Below, in pieces: positions 12,194 to 23,498 of a stretch of DNA of 64,000 nucleotides. How positions within the stretch are numbered: the stretch's first letter is position 1; every line of letters begins with the position of its first letter. A program made the translations under genes and the position numbers. The DNA lies in the NCBI GenBank assembly GCA_033002965.1, contig JAURVB010000804.1, forward strand, positions 1 through 64,000, given 5' to 3'. The notes under the pieces were generated by a model. That model did not search any database and had not been told where the DNA came from. It worked only from the letters and a program-made list of their open reading frames with translations. This stretch comes from Piper betle (lineage: Eukaryota > Streptophyta > Magnoliopsida > Piperales > Piperaceae).

Positions 12194-12585
12194 TAGGGTT
12201 GCTAATTGAACGAGCCAGTTCGTGAGCATTTAGCGTTCGGTTCGGCTTGACTCGACTCGATACTCAACATTTAAATGCTCGACTCGAACTCGAATCTTAC
12301 GAGCCGAGCTTGAGCAAGGTCGTGTTCGGCTTGACTCGACTCGGTTATAACTCGAACTCGACTCGATAAAATAATATAATAATATAGTCTTTATATTATA
12401 TTTTATTTATTTATTTATATATATATATATATATGAAATATAATAACAAATAAGTAGGATAATTGAGATAGTAAGTATTCACCTTCAAACCACATTGACC
12501 TCATTTTTTTTAAACAGTTTAAGTATATTCGAACCGAGTTCGAACACATGTTGAGCTCGGCTCGCTCGCTCAATTAGCACCCCTA
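12194..12585. mobile_element. hAT-type MITE in intron 7 of MED15 copy 1
   Basis: The element begins TAGGGTTGCTAATTGA and ends TCAATTAGCACCCCTA, giving imperfect terminal inverted repeats of about 20 bases. It is flanked by GTTAGATC (12186-12193) and GTTAGATT (12586-12593), an 8-bp target duplication with one mismatch. The uninterrupted site is visible in copy 2 as AGGTTAGATCATTC near 23202. The interior has many CGACTCGA and CTCGAACTCG words and a (TA)n tract, and no transposase. The 8-bp duplication and TAGGG ends place it with hAT elements. Confidence 0.85.
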
Positions 12586-13270
12586 GTTAGATTGTTCAAT
12601 TTTGTTGGACAACATGACGCTCTTGCTCAGGGTACGCAATCAGATCAAAATGTTTCGAGCCTTGTTAGAATGCATAATGCATTTCTTAAACTTGCCCAAG
12701 AGTGGAATTCAGCCGGGTTTTAACAAGATACTCGTTGCCTATGAGCAGCAAATTGTTGGTCTCCTTGACTCAAAAAAACTGCTTCAACAATGTCAGCAGC
12801 CAAATTCTCTAGCAGTTGCCTCACTTTCTAGCATGTCACAACAGCCCACAGTTCAGATGCCTCAACTGCAGCAGCATGATAATCTTTGAATCAGAAGATG
12901 CAACCAGTGAGCATGCAACGCTCAGGTACAATCAGCATGCCCATGCCCATGCCCATATTAAAAAATGTGGGTGTCACTCATGCACAGCAGAGCCTGTCAA
13001 ATTCCCCACAACCTGCTCAGAATTTGGACCAAGGTCATGGAAATGCAATGACATCTTCCCAGCAAAATGTGATGGCCTCCTTGCAGCAGAATAGTGTGAA
13101 TGGGACTCAAAAAGGAGGCATGGATACATTGCAACGAGGAGTGAATTTATTGCAGCTTAATATGAATACTCTGCCGTCCAATACTGATATACTCCAACAA
13201 CAGCATCTGAAGAAGCAGCAATTGATGAAAAAACAACAGCTAAAACAGCAGTTTCCATGTTCAGTGCTCG

Positions 13271-13541
13271 ATGGTGTCTTATGTTTCATAAATTTGCTTT
13301 GTTATACTGCTTGATTGGTCGTGAATGGAAAGAACAGTGAATGGGCAATGTTTAGTGAGATGTTAGGTTGCATGTTGTAGGGTGTTGTGATGCTAGCGTA
13401 TTATTTCAAAATACTATAATATAATATTTAAGTTAACGATTTTAAGCAAACAAAAGTTATTTATTTATTATAATTATTACAACCGAAAAATGAAAGTATT
13501 TGCTTCCTTAAGTACACTTATCTGCATCCCTCTTAAGGACA
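13271..13541 (+). repeat. 270-bp module fused to the broken end of MED15 copy 1
   Basis: This segment matches 23535-23803 almost base for base, from TTATGTTTCATAAATTTGCT to CTGCATCCCTCTTA. Its first half is also a copy of the repeat unit at 2505-3700. In copy 1 it follows Gln-rich codons; in copy 2 it follows a stop codon at a different point in the gene. It is therefore an independent module and not MED15 intron. Confidence 0.7.
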
Positions 13542-13544
13542 CGA

Positions 13545-14092
13545 TGTTGGTGTTTGGACGGGCATCTAGGCACCAAAACTTTGTCCTTTATTCTCACTCG
13601 GACCATAGACGGTTATTTGGTGGAACATCAACCATGATCCAAACCCTAATTATTTGAGATTGGATAGATGGAGAAGAAGCATTCGGTCATTTTTCATGAC
13701 TATGGTGATTTCATTTGTTTGGCATAATAGTTAAATTTTTTTGCACTTAGGAAGAAGAATTAGTTTGCATCTAGTATTGATTAGTCATATCTTTGCTTAC
13801 TTGCTGTACTTTAATTGTCGTAAGAAACACGATCTGTATACTTAATATGATCCAAATGCTGATACATTATTTGGACTGGAGTTCTACCAAACGGCATATA
13901 GCATATGTCGTGAACGATAATTTCATAATCGGTTGCAGGGATTTCAACAATTTCTGAAACAGATGTGGCAAGTGCAGCAACAAATGTTCTCAACTACATA
14001 GAATCAAGTGGCTTGGATTGCTTGCTTGTAGATAAGGACGTCGTAAAAACTTTTTATCTAAAGCTGTCCAGGCCATTGTATATGTTATAAGT
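13545..14092 (+). other. Rearranged MED15-intron segment plus orphan exon-like frame
   Basis: Bases 13545-13680 resemble the intron 3 sequence of MED15 copies 2 and 3 (19018-19145, 29580-29705), sharing GATGATTG-like and AACCCTAATTATTTG wording, but here they lie after the gene end, so the order is scrambled. From an acceptor-like GGTTGCAG (to about 13938) a frame stays open to a TAA near 14088, encoding about 49 residues including TISETDVASAATNVLNYIES and GLDCLLVDKDVVKTFYLKL. The composition looks protein-like but I do not recognise the family. Confidence 0.35.
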
Positions 14093-14520
14093 AGGGATGA
14101 GTTCGAGTTCAGATATAGTTATATCCACATCTAATCTGAATTCGAAAATCCGAACCAGAGTTGGAAGATTATAACCATTTTATTTATCATATCCGTATCC
14201 GATTTAAATGTAAAAAACTTGTGTCCGATCCAAATCTAACCCAATTGACGAAAATATTATAAATGATGTAGAATTTAATATAAGAATGGAGAAAAATGAT
14301 AAAAAATATTATTTTAACGTTTTTAAAATATGATTTTATAAATATTACCTGTTCGGATCATTTCACCCCTAATTTATATTCAATCTAAATATTTTTAAAT
14401 ATATTATAAATTTAAAAAGTCTAACTTGATTTTGATACAAAAATATTTTGAATCAGATATAAACCGGTAAGATATATATCAGATTGGATATTTGAACCCA
14501 TTGTTAATTACAATAAAACA
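14093..14520. mobile_element. Probable degenerate MITE-like insert
   Basis: TAGGGATGAGTTCGAG near 14093 and CATTTCACCCCTA near 14361-14373 form short inverted ends resembling hAT-type TAGGG...CCCTA termini. The interior repeats GATATA/TATATCC and CCGAATC-type words. No clear target duplication is visible and similar wording continues past the right end, so the boundaries are uncertain. Confidence 0.35.
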
Positions 14521-14939
14521 GGGAGTGAACGACACAGGTTTGTCACAGGAGTTTCATGTTCGTCACTTAGAACGTCGAACCTCATCAAAAAGAAATTCCC
14601 ATTAGTTATGAATATTTTCTATTCATGTATGCCTGTCGGTAGAAAATTATTGATTTCATTAGTGTTGCAAAATACAATAGGGGCTCGTTAGGTCATCAAT
14701 CATCGTCATACGTGCCTCTAATATCAACCTAGATGGTAATTAGTGGAGAGAAAAGAAAGGACACACGTTGATCATATAGGTTCTCTGTATTTTCATTTCC
14801 ATTGACATCAAGGACCTACTCTTACCAACATTATCATGGATTCATGTTATAGCTGGTAAAGTCATAAAGTATGAATAATAAAGAAAACAAAGTGAATGAT
14901 TTTAGTTACAATTAAGGAGATAATTTTTTAAGTGGAAAC

Positions 14940-15787
14940 CATATATTTATTGTTACTAAAATTATATACTTCGAGAAATATCAAAATTATTTTTTTAAAG
15001 GACATGATATTATTGCACATGCATACCACAAAGGTTGATTAACAAGTGTCCCGATAAGAAGCATGAACAAGGGGACAAAAGGCTAGGATCACTTTGTTTT
15101 TTAGGAAATAAAATAGTGTATAATATTCACATTTTGTGCCCTCCCAGTGGGAGGCACCATTTATCGGTAATGCCATAAATATATATTTTTAATTATTATA
15201 ATTTTTGAAAATACCTCTCTTAAAATTGATAAGCTGCTATGTGGGCACGAAATCTGCATCCCTTTATTTGGGAGGTTAATAGTCTCGTACATATTTTTAA
15301 TGCACTCAATAACTTTAAATTATGAAAATATTAATTTTTTCTTGATATTAAGAGTTAGCCGCTTCAAAGCTCTATCAAGAAGATATTAAAAAAATTTGAT
15401 TCGAACATTGACTTGAACTCGAATAAGTTAGGGCTCAGGTTTGTATATTTATTTGGCTTGCCTTTACTCAAACTCGGTATTTTATAAAACATACAATTTT
15501 AAATCTTATTTATAGATTTCATTCTATAATTTTAATTAAAATTAGAAAAGAGTGTGATATAATTAACGATTTCAAATAAGGCCTATATGCATACGACGAC
15601 ATTAATACAAAGTTAAGAAATAAGAATATGCATACTACGAATCATCTCGACGTCGTCGTCGGTTCAAACTCAAATCGGCTCAAATACTAATTGATTCGGC
15701 TCGAACCAATCGTTGAGGTCGACGTGTCGTTGTTGTTGCTGTTTAGGGTTCCTCTTCACGATCCCAGGCGGCGGGGACGGAGCGGCC
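14940..15787 (+). promoter_or_regulatory. Upstream region of MED15 copy 2, paralogous to that of copy 5
   Basis: This stretch aligns by eye with 52945-53617 plus 54858-54962 upstream of copy 5 (shared landmarks: TTATTGCACATGCATACCA, TATTCACATTTTGTGC, GGGAGGCACCATTTATC and TGTTGTTGCTGTTTAGGGTT). The last 70 bases are GC-rich and end GCGGCCATGG, a strong initiation context. No clear TATA box is seen. In copy 5 the same region is split by a 1.24-kb hAT element about 105 bp before the start codon; here it is uninterrupted. Confidence 0.6.
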
Positions 15788-18700
15788 ATGGATGGGAACA
15801 ATTCGAGGCCGGCGCAGGACGGGGACAATCCCGGGATGGAGTCGCCCGATTGGAGGAATCAGCTGTCGCAGGATGCCCGCAGTCGGATCGTCAACAAGAT
15901 GTGAGATTTTTTTTTCTGTTACTTTTGAGCTCAGAGTGTGAGAAATTTCCTGAATTTGGTGTGGTTTTTGTGTGGGAAATTGGTTTTTGATCGTCATCCT
16001 TGGAGCTTGTGGTTGTAGTAGGCAGTTCGCATGAGACTCTGAGAAATAGATTGAGCTTGAAATGCTTTAAGGATTACCCTTTTTTAGTCTTTCGTGTTTT
16101 TATTTTTAAGGTTTTGTTTTAGTTCTTGCTTATTGGAATCTGTTACTTAGAGCAGACTGTGAGAAATTCCTTATTAATATGGTTGTTAGAAGAAAATTTG
16201 ATGATTTGATTAACATTTTCCCTTTTTCTTTGTTGGTACATAGATAGGATTTTTGGGGTTATCTGTTAAAGCTTATATGTCTGTGATAGACAGTGTGCAA
16301 AATTATATTGATGTTGAGAAGCTGAAAGAATTAAACTTTTTTTTATTGTTGCTACTTGGAATCTCTTGTTTTAGCAGATTTACTAGTTGTTTGCCCGTGC
16401 AATGGGCGGTGCAATAAAATATCATTTGTTAGCAATTATTACTTAAAGAATCATATTTTATATAAATACTTTCACTTAAATTAATAAGTTAGCTCCTAGT
16501 TATATAAGTTAGATATTTTAATTATGTTGTTATTCATAATTAATTTTTTTAGAGAATCTTACTTTTTCAATAATAGATAGTTTTTTGATAAAATAGGTTA
16601 AAATTCTGAAATAATAAAATGATAATAAGAAAGGCTAAAGTTGTAAAATAATATGAGGCATATGATATGATGCGGTGAGTTTATCTTCATTGTACTTTCA
16701 TTAAAATAGATAAATAATGAGGACACTTTTATTGTTAATACTTTTATTAGTAGGAAGGAGGGATTTTCCTAACACTTTTAGTAATATTACCTTTATTAAT
16801 GGGAAAAAGGTACTACTAATAAATTGTAAAAGGACATGTGGCAGATTCCGGTTAGAAGTCTTCAACTTTATTTTATATATGTAAATATAGTGATAGATAG
16901 TTACTAACAAATGAACCCTAACGCAGATGCTACTTATCATTTTACTTCGTGATATTTATAAAAGATTAAATCTGGAAAAATTTCAAGTATCTTTCAAATT
17001 TGATCAGAAAAAATAAATGAAAGGAATATGGAATCACATAAAAATACAAGTGAAAAAAGTTAATATTTATCAATTGGATAAAAATCAAAAAATTATTAAT
17101 TTTTGCAAATAAATTTCAGTAATTAAGTGAAAAAATTCAAACGCAATAGTAATGGCCTAAAGCATGCCATCTAGAAGACAATCTTATGATTAGAAGTCTT
17201 TTGTTCTTTGTTGTGGGTATATGGCATAAAACATGCCACTTTGTTTTTGGTGTGGAATTTGTTTTGAAATATAATTTTGCAAATTGTGATTGCAACTTGG
17301 TCGTGCAAAGCCTATCCAATTGTCTATAATCTAGTTGGAATAAGGTCTAGATGATTATGATGATGGAACTTTAAAGCTTTTTTTATCTTGATTGAGAGAA
17401 GAAAATTTTTGTATTTGCTCATTTTAGATTAAACAAGGCTGTTAGTGTTGTGGTCTCAAATACTGCGTATTATCCTTTGGTGGAACTTGATGCTGTCTTT
17501 CTTGAAAATGAGAAAGAAAAGTGACATATTTGATGCAAATATCGTGACACTAATATCTTTTGAAGAGCCAACTCATTGAAATGGGAAGGAAGCTTTTTGA
17601 AAACAACTGAAAAATTTTATGCCTTTACAAGCCTTTAAAGCAAGCTGACAATCGATAATTGAAGCATAAATATTACGTTCTAATTGCATATTTTATATCT
17701 ACCGGATTGTTACATAGTAATATTCATCATTCACTGCAGTGAATTTATATCATGGAATCGGAGGTGCACATTTTTAATTAAGCCTTATTAATTGACCACT
17801 TCTATAGAGAGAACAATGAGAGAGAGGGGCCCATACAGAATGCATCACAATGCACATGCTCTTGGGTGTAACAAAGCAATCTTGAATTTTTTGATTAAAT
17901 GTGCAGGTTGGACAGTTTGAAAAAGCACTTACCTATTTCTGGGCCGGATGGTTTGGTTGAACTTCAGAAAATTGCTGTCAGATTTGAGGAGGAGATTTAT
18001 ACTTTAGCCACGAGCCAGGTACAATATATACTATTGATTTGAAGGCATTATCCTGGATGCAAAACGTATCTTGATTGATTTCTTACTTTGTGATTGTTTG
18101 ATTAAAAGAAGTAGCCAATTTACCACCTATTACTTGGTAGTAAATGCCGAGCGACAGCATAGAGAAATAGAAAACATAATTTTAAATAATCAAAAACAGT
18201 TTTCTATGTACTATCTCAATAATTTTTTTGTGTTTGGGCGGAATTTTTTACTTTCCAATTGAGTTGGAATTTTCAGCGATAGGATGCTTTGGCAAAAACA
18301 TGCTGTGCCAATTTTCTCCATCACATGCCTCTTTTACCCTACTCTTGCTAATATCAAGTTGGTTGTTATATCTAATGTAAAATCTAAAAATAAAACAATG
18401 TCTTCATCAAGCTACTTTTGACTTTGTGTCACTTGCATTAGACTGATTATCTGCGAAGAATATCAGTAAAGATGCTTACAGTGGAGACCAAATCTCAGAC
18501 TAGTGTGGCTAATTCCTCTCGCTGTTGGAGGTCAAAACCACCTAATGCAGGTACCAAACTAAACATTTTCTCACTCTGATGCAGGTACCAAAACTAAACA
18601 TTTTCTCGTTATTTGCATTGTTTGAGTACCATTTGTAGTGATCACCGTGTGGGCATAATTTGTTGTCATCATATTACTAACATTATCATCATCTTCATCA

Positions 18701-21700
18701 TCATTCTTTATTGACGTTAGATGTGTAGTTTTGATTCAATTTTGTATTTGCTCATTGCTTCGATCACAAGCTGTCATGTCTTTTCACTGCATTTATCAGG
18801 CGCTTCTTTGGCATTCCTCTTTCTCTTCTAGGGCAAGTACAAACAGTCATTTTCAGGGCATTGGATGTTATTGTTAGAATTTTGTTTTTGTGAACTTGAA
18901 ATTGCAGTCCCCTTGATTTATACTCTTTGTATTCTTGCATAATTTATCTCCACCAATGTTTAACTCTTCAGCTTGATCTCTTGTATTGCTGGTCCTATGC
19001 TCTGGTAAGGGATGAATGCCGATGTCATAGTAGGCGTCCGGGTGTCAGAACTTTGACAGTTTTTCTCATAGGAATCATAGATGATTGTTTGGTGGAATAG
19101 GAACCACATCCCTAACCCTAATTATTTGTGATTTGGCTGGCCTAGTATTCAAAATTTGGTCTCGATTCTGGTGATATCATTTGGCTGGCCTAGTATTCAA
19201 AAATTTTAAATTTAGCAAGTGATGTAGTGGTCCTAGTGTTGTTGATAATTCTCTTTTTTTTTCAAAGATAATGGGAAATTTTATTAAAATTTTCTTAAGG
19301 GGAAACTAATACAAAGAAAACAACAATTTCAAAGCTAAGTAGATAGCAACTCCTTTAGGAGAGCGCTTGAGAAGTTACATCCTAGTCTCAAAGAATGAAC
19401 AATGGTCATTGATTTTGTGCATGTAAACTTTTGAGGCAAGCTAGGCTTGTGATAATGGAGGAAACCAACGAGTCTTGATGCATTTTTGAGGTCATTGAAG
19501 ATCCTTTTCTTGCACCCCTACCAAAAAGAAGAGATGCAATCTAATCTCATCATTAATGGAGCTTATTTTGTGTAGCGTGTGACATTTTTGAAGGATAAGA
19601 TGTCAAACGTTCATTCTATAAGAGCATTGAAAGAACAAATGACTTCTTGACTCAAGGCTCGCCTCATAAGGAGCGCCTATTTGCGAGGCAGATCCCTTCC
19701 TTTTAGAGGCTGTTAGAAGTTAAGACCACATTATACATGGCCAACGAAGTGATGAAAGCTCGATAATTTGTTCAATATATAGATAACACAAGAGGGTGTC
19801 ATGGTCCTGGGGAGGGTGGTGCAAAAAGCTCCAACAACCTTTGAAAGAAAATTTGACCGGAGGTAATAACCAATCAACACCATCATCGGTATTAGCAAAA
19901 TAAGGGATATTTTGGTGTAGATTATTTAGAACTTCTTTATTACTTGTTGCTTCTAGTGTGAAGGCCAAATAGCCATCAATAATGGGTGCAATAGTATGAG
20001 TAGTATTTATTTTGAGATTAGTAACCGTTCTATTGTTGGTTCTTCGTATGGGGAAGCAATGGTTTTAAGTGTTGGGTCCAACCAAGTGAGTGTGCTCATT
20101 TCGTTGCAAATTATATAGAAATACCTATGAACAAGCTTTTCTTTAAGAGAGATGATACTAATCCAAGCATGAGATTCATATCTAGGGCACACAATCCGTA
20201 AAGGGCCCCCCCCTGAATATAAACCCCATGATTTTAGTTCACTCAGGATCTATTTTTATTTGTCATCACGTGCCAAAAAGCTTTTCCAAACTCGTAGTGT
20301 GAAGGTTGATGCCACTTTTCTTTTTTATATTATGAAAATCACTAGTATCAAAGTTCCTTATTTGCAAGAAAGAAGAAAAGAACTTGGCAATGAACTTGAG
20401 AAAGCACTTGGAAAGTTTAAAGGTGGAGACTTTATGAAAAGAAATGCCATTTAGGATAGATTCAAGAGTTAGAGATGACCAACATAGGAAAGAAGACTAG
20501 GTTTCTACCCTTGGAACTTGACTCTAATGTTTTCAATGAGAAGGATGCACATAGGATAAGAGAGCTTTTTTGAACTGAGAGACAAACTGAAGTAGTGAAT
20601 AGGATGTAGACAAATCGATAGCTAAATAAGCCAACAATATCCTGTTTATGGTCGCGGACATGAAAGAAGAAACTAGTCGTCTTCGTAGTATTTGCTTCAT
20701 GCCCTAAGCCGGTGCCAAAGTGTTTTTGATGTGTCATGCTAAGTGGTGAGTCCACTAAGAAATGTAAGAGATTATCGACAAATAATAAGAGATTTTGGGA
20801 GCATTCCTTGCGATAGGCAAAATATGTCCATCTAATACTTAGCTTTAAGCATGACAGAAAGCACTTCCTTACAAAGAATAAGAATATGCTATGAAAGAGG
20901 ACCATCTTGTTCAAGGCCACGTCTGCTCTTAGAAAACCCAAAGTTACAATCATTTTGCAAGATGTTGAAGGGTTAATTGGAGACACATTCATAGAACTAT
21001 GAAATCCAAGTGTCCTTGAAGCCCATTTTTGTTAGGGCCAAGAGAAGAAAATCCCAAATTATTTATTGAAGGCCTTTTTAATCGACTTTGATACAAAACC
21101 TTTTAGATCTTATTTGTGGTGGATGTACATGATCCGTTCATGGCAAACAAGATATTTTCATCCTCAACCTATCCTTTAAGAAAGGTGGTTGATTAAGACT
21201 ATTGAAGATAAACTTCTTAGTTGACTTATAAGTTGTGAACTTAGTTTGCGTGAAGCTGGTATACATCTAGTTATTAATATAATAGGGATTAATGTTGTGT
21301 TGACTTTTAATGATGAACGAGAAATAGTTAGTATTAGAAAAGGAATTTTTATTAAGAATAATGCAGAGAGTTAGGAATATCAATGACAAACATCTTCTAT
21401 TAGTGTAGGAATATTGAGGACCGCTATGTTTTTTTTCTGTGAATACTTATTAGAAATATGGCTCCTATATAAATTCATTGTCAATGCGGCCCCAAAATTA
21501 ATCGCATCAAAAAACCTTCGGCTTTAGTATAAGTAGATAGGTATGCTAAATTTATAATTTCTTTTCTAATAAGATAATATTAATTGCATTTTTTTTGGAT
21601 TTCGTTTACATCTAGTTTTTAGCTTGTTTAGAATATCTTTTAGAGTAAAATTTACTTACACCCCTTCTTTTAGTGTAAATAATCACTTACACCTGCATTT

Positions 21701-23498
21701 AAAAAACGATTACTTACATGCCCTAGTTTGGGGAAGTGATCACTTACACATGCTTTTAAAAATGATCACTTAACGGTGTTAGAGTCCTTTTTCGAAGACT
21801 AGGGGTTAAGCGATCTTTTTAAAGCAAGGGATATAAGTGATCGTTTCCGCTAAAGGAGGGGGTGTAAGTGATTTTTACTCTTTCTTTTATATGACATAAT
21901 TGCATTACTTAGGTGATTTGTGATATTATAAATAGAGGAAGTAATGTCAATGTAAAGCAGGTTTTTGACGAATTGAATTGAGTCTTTGTGCTTGGTCATC
22001 TCCCCTCATGTATTGTTCAACTAATGTACTTCCCTTTCCTCTATTTCTCTCTAGCTATCCTACATCACTTTCTAGGCACCTAAGCTCGATGGCTTAGATC
22101 TAACTTGTGACAGTCAATTTATATGCTAACTTTTTTTGGTCGATGTTCAGGGTAAATGATCAATATTGTTTGTTTGCTTCTTTGTAGCATCTGTGGATTC
22201 TACTGCACGGACGGGACATAATGCTGTAGATTGGCAAGAAGAGGTCTATCAGAAGGTACTATTTTTTTTTCAAGATATGTCAGTCTTGTAGTAGAGAAGC
22301 AGCTTGCTTGATTTTGTGTGTGAAAGTGGATATTTTGCTGGAAAAAGCTGATGGGCGGAGTAAGATTGGAAACTGTGGTCCAAATTTTCACTTTTTTGTT
22401 TTGACGATGAAGTTTGCATTGATTGAAAAACCATTAGTCATGACCTAGTCTATGAGGAGCAGTGCTTGTGGTATTGCATGTGCTGTTTTCTCTGGAGCCA
22501 GTAAATAAAAACAAGAGTCGGAAAAATGGATAAAATGAAGTTTGTTTTAGGCTTTATTATTTTGCTTGATTAAGGCAAGCCTTAAGCTTGATGAAAAAGT
22601 GTTGTTGCGCCAAGAGTATTATGAGGTTTACCCTTTAGATGCTTTGCTCTTCTTCCCACGGCTCACTAGTGGTGCCTCTGAGCGTTCTTCTTCAAATGTT
22701 TGGGGAAGTTTTAGTATTTTTAAGTTGGTAATCTTTCAAGTTAGGCCAACCTTGTAGTCAATTGTTTTTGTAACAGTCTAGGAGGGTGTGCTTATAAATG
22801 GCAATGCTGCATTTAGGTGCTATCTGCTCAAGAAACATGTTTTAGCTCGTCGGAGTCGGATAACTGCATCATGTAATTACTCACCTAAAAAGATTGGTTA
22901 AGAATGCATTTTGTCTTGCGTTTTTGCTTTTTTCTAACGGTTATATGGTGTTCAGATGTTTGCTTGCTCAGAGATAATTTATAACTTGTTTTGTGTGCGT
23001 AGTGGATGCTTGCATTGGACTGCTTGATGATTTTTTTCTTGAATTTTTTATTTTTATTTTTAATATGCAGTTGAAATCAATGAAGGAAATGTACTTCATG
23101 GATATAAGTGAACTCCATAACAGGCTCTCTGTGAGATACCAGCAGGTAGGCGACCATCCTTAAAATTTTGACTTAATAAATATTTGTTTGACCTCTGATA
23201 GGTTAGATCATTCAATTTTGTTGTTGGACAGCTTGATGCTCTTGCCCAGGGAAAACAATCAGAACAGGTTGAGAAAATCAAAATGTTTAGAACCATGTTA
23301 GAACGTTTAATGCATATCTTAACCTTGCCCAAGAGTGGTATTCAACCGGGTTTCAAAGAGAAACTTGCTGGCTATGAGAAGCAAATTGTTTGTGTCCTTA
23401 ATACACACCGGATAGAAGAACCTACTCCTTTGCTTCAACAAGGTCAACAGCCAAATGCTCCAGCAATTGCCTCACTTTCTAGCATGCCACAGCATTAG
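15788..23498 (+). CDS. MED15 copy 2: intact 247-aa KIX protein lacking the Gln-rich region
   Basis: Proposed join: 15788-15900, 17907-18018, 18442-18550, 22188-22255, 23071-23145, 23232-23498. All five introns are GT-AG and the phases fit, giving 248 codons including TAG 23496. Residues 21-95 are a complete MED15-type KIX domain (DWRNQLSQDARSRIVNKM, LKKHLPISGPDGLVELQKIA, TDYLRRISVKMLT). Residues 125-216 are the conserved central block (DWQEEVYQKLKSMKEMYFMD, MFRTMLERLMHIL, LAGYEKQIVCVLN). The two Gln-rich exons present in copies 1 and 5 are absent. Intron 3 (3.6 kb) carries an antisense LINE instead, and skipping those exons preserves phase. The C-terminal Mediator-binding part is lost: after SSMPQH the MED15 match ends. 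Residues 102-110 are read in a shifted frame between two compensating indels. Full MED15 proteins are over 1,000 residues. Expression is unproven; a fortuitously open pseudogene remains possible. Confidence 0.7.
18547..18614 (+). repeat. 34-bp tandem duplication duplicating the exon 3 donor of copy 2
   Basis: The unit GCAGGTACCAAA...CTCTGAT occurs twice, starting at 18547 and 18581; it is single in copies 3 and 5. Each copy carries a CAG|GTACC splice donor. Use of the first donor (exon end 18550) keeps the 247-codon frame. Use of the second would add 34 bases and reach TGA within the added sequence. Confidence 0.75.
19253..21215 (-). mobile_element. 5'-truncated L1-type LINE in intron 3 of MED15 copy 2
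   Basis: Read on the minus strand, the 3' end has the plant LINE tail TAAAATTTCCCATTATC followed by poly-A (poly-T at 19253-19262 on the + strand). Upstream, broken frames spell reverse transcriptase landmarks: a DLKGF/KKAF segment, then GFSKSRRGLEQDGPLS followed by ILILCKEVLSVMLK (the FxxSRGLRQGDPLSP block), and nearer the 3' end ESRSHLFFQCSYRMNV, matching the zf-RVT region. Stops and frameshifts are numerous, so it is dead. The 5' part of the LINE, including the endonuclease, is missing; the left limit near 21215 is approximate. It opposes the direction of the host gene. Confidence 0.8.
21643..21880. mobile_element. Mutator-type MITE, internally deleted copy
   Basis: Ends GAGTAAAATTTACTTACACC and GGTGTAAGTGATTTTTACTC are inverted repeats. 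The right flank is TTTCTTTTA (21881-21889) and the left flank TATCTTTTA, a 9-bp target duplication with one mismatch. The interior is made of tandem AATNATCACTTACACC-type units. It is 238 bp, against about 505 and 641 bp for the same insertion in copies 3 and 5, so the middle has been lost here. Confidence 0.75.

Larger units (their letters stand above)
7436..13262 (+). pseudogene. MED15 copy 1 (exons 1-8 remnant)
   Basis: MED15 is a Mediator tail subunit whose N-terminal KIX domain binds activators. Homologous exons lie at 7436-7523, 8706-8817, 9155-9263, 9411-9972, 10514-10991, 11229-11296, 12058-12132 and about 12616-13262. Exons 2-3 still spell a KIX core (LKKKLPMSGPDGLVELQKIA, RFEEKIY, TDYLRKIS). 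Exons 4-5 are Gln-rich. Exons 6-8 hold the DWQEE and YFMDISELH block. Damage: the start codon is GTG, exon 1 is shortened and out of frame, TAA 9664 and TAG 10814 replace Gln codons, exon 4 has several indels, exon 5 has lost 168 bases in frame relative to copy 5, the exon 8 acceptor is AA not AG, and exon 8 has a stop at 12887. At about 13262 the homology ends inside a Gln-rich stretch. A hAT-like MITE sits in intron 7. Confidence 0.85.

Noticed and set aside
20462..20992. 176-codon minus-strand frame as a new gene
   Set aside because: Neighbouring frames spell reverse transcriptase motifs; this frame is a mixture of LINE coding and shifted sequence.
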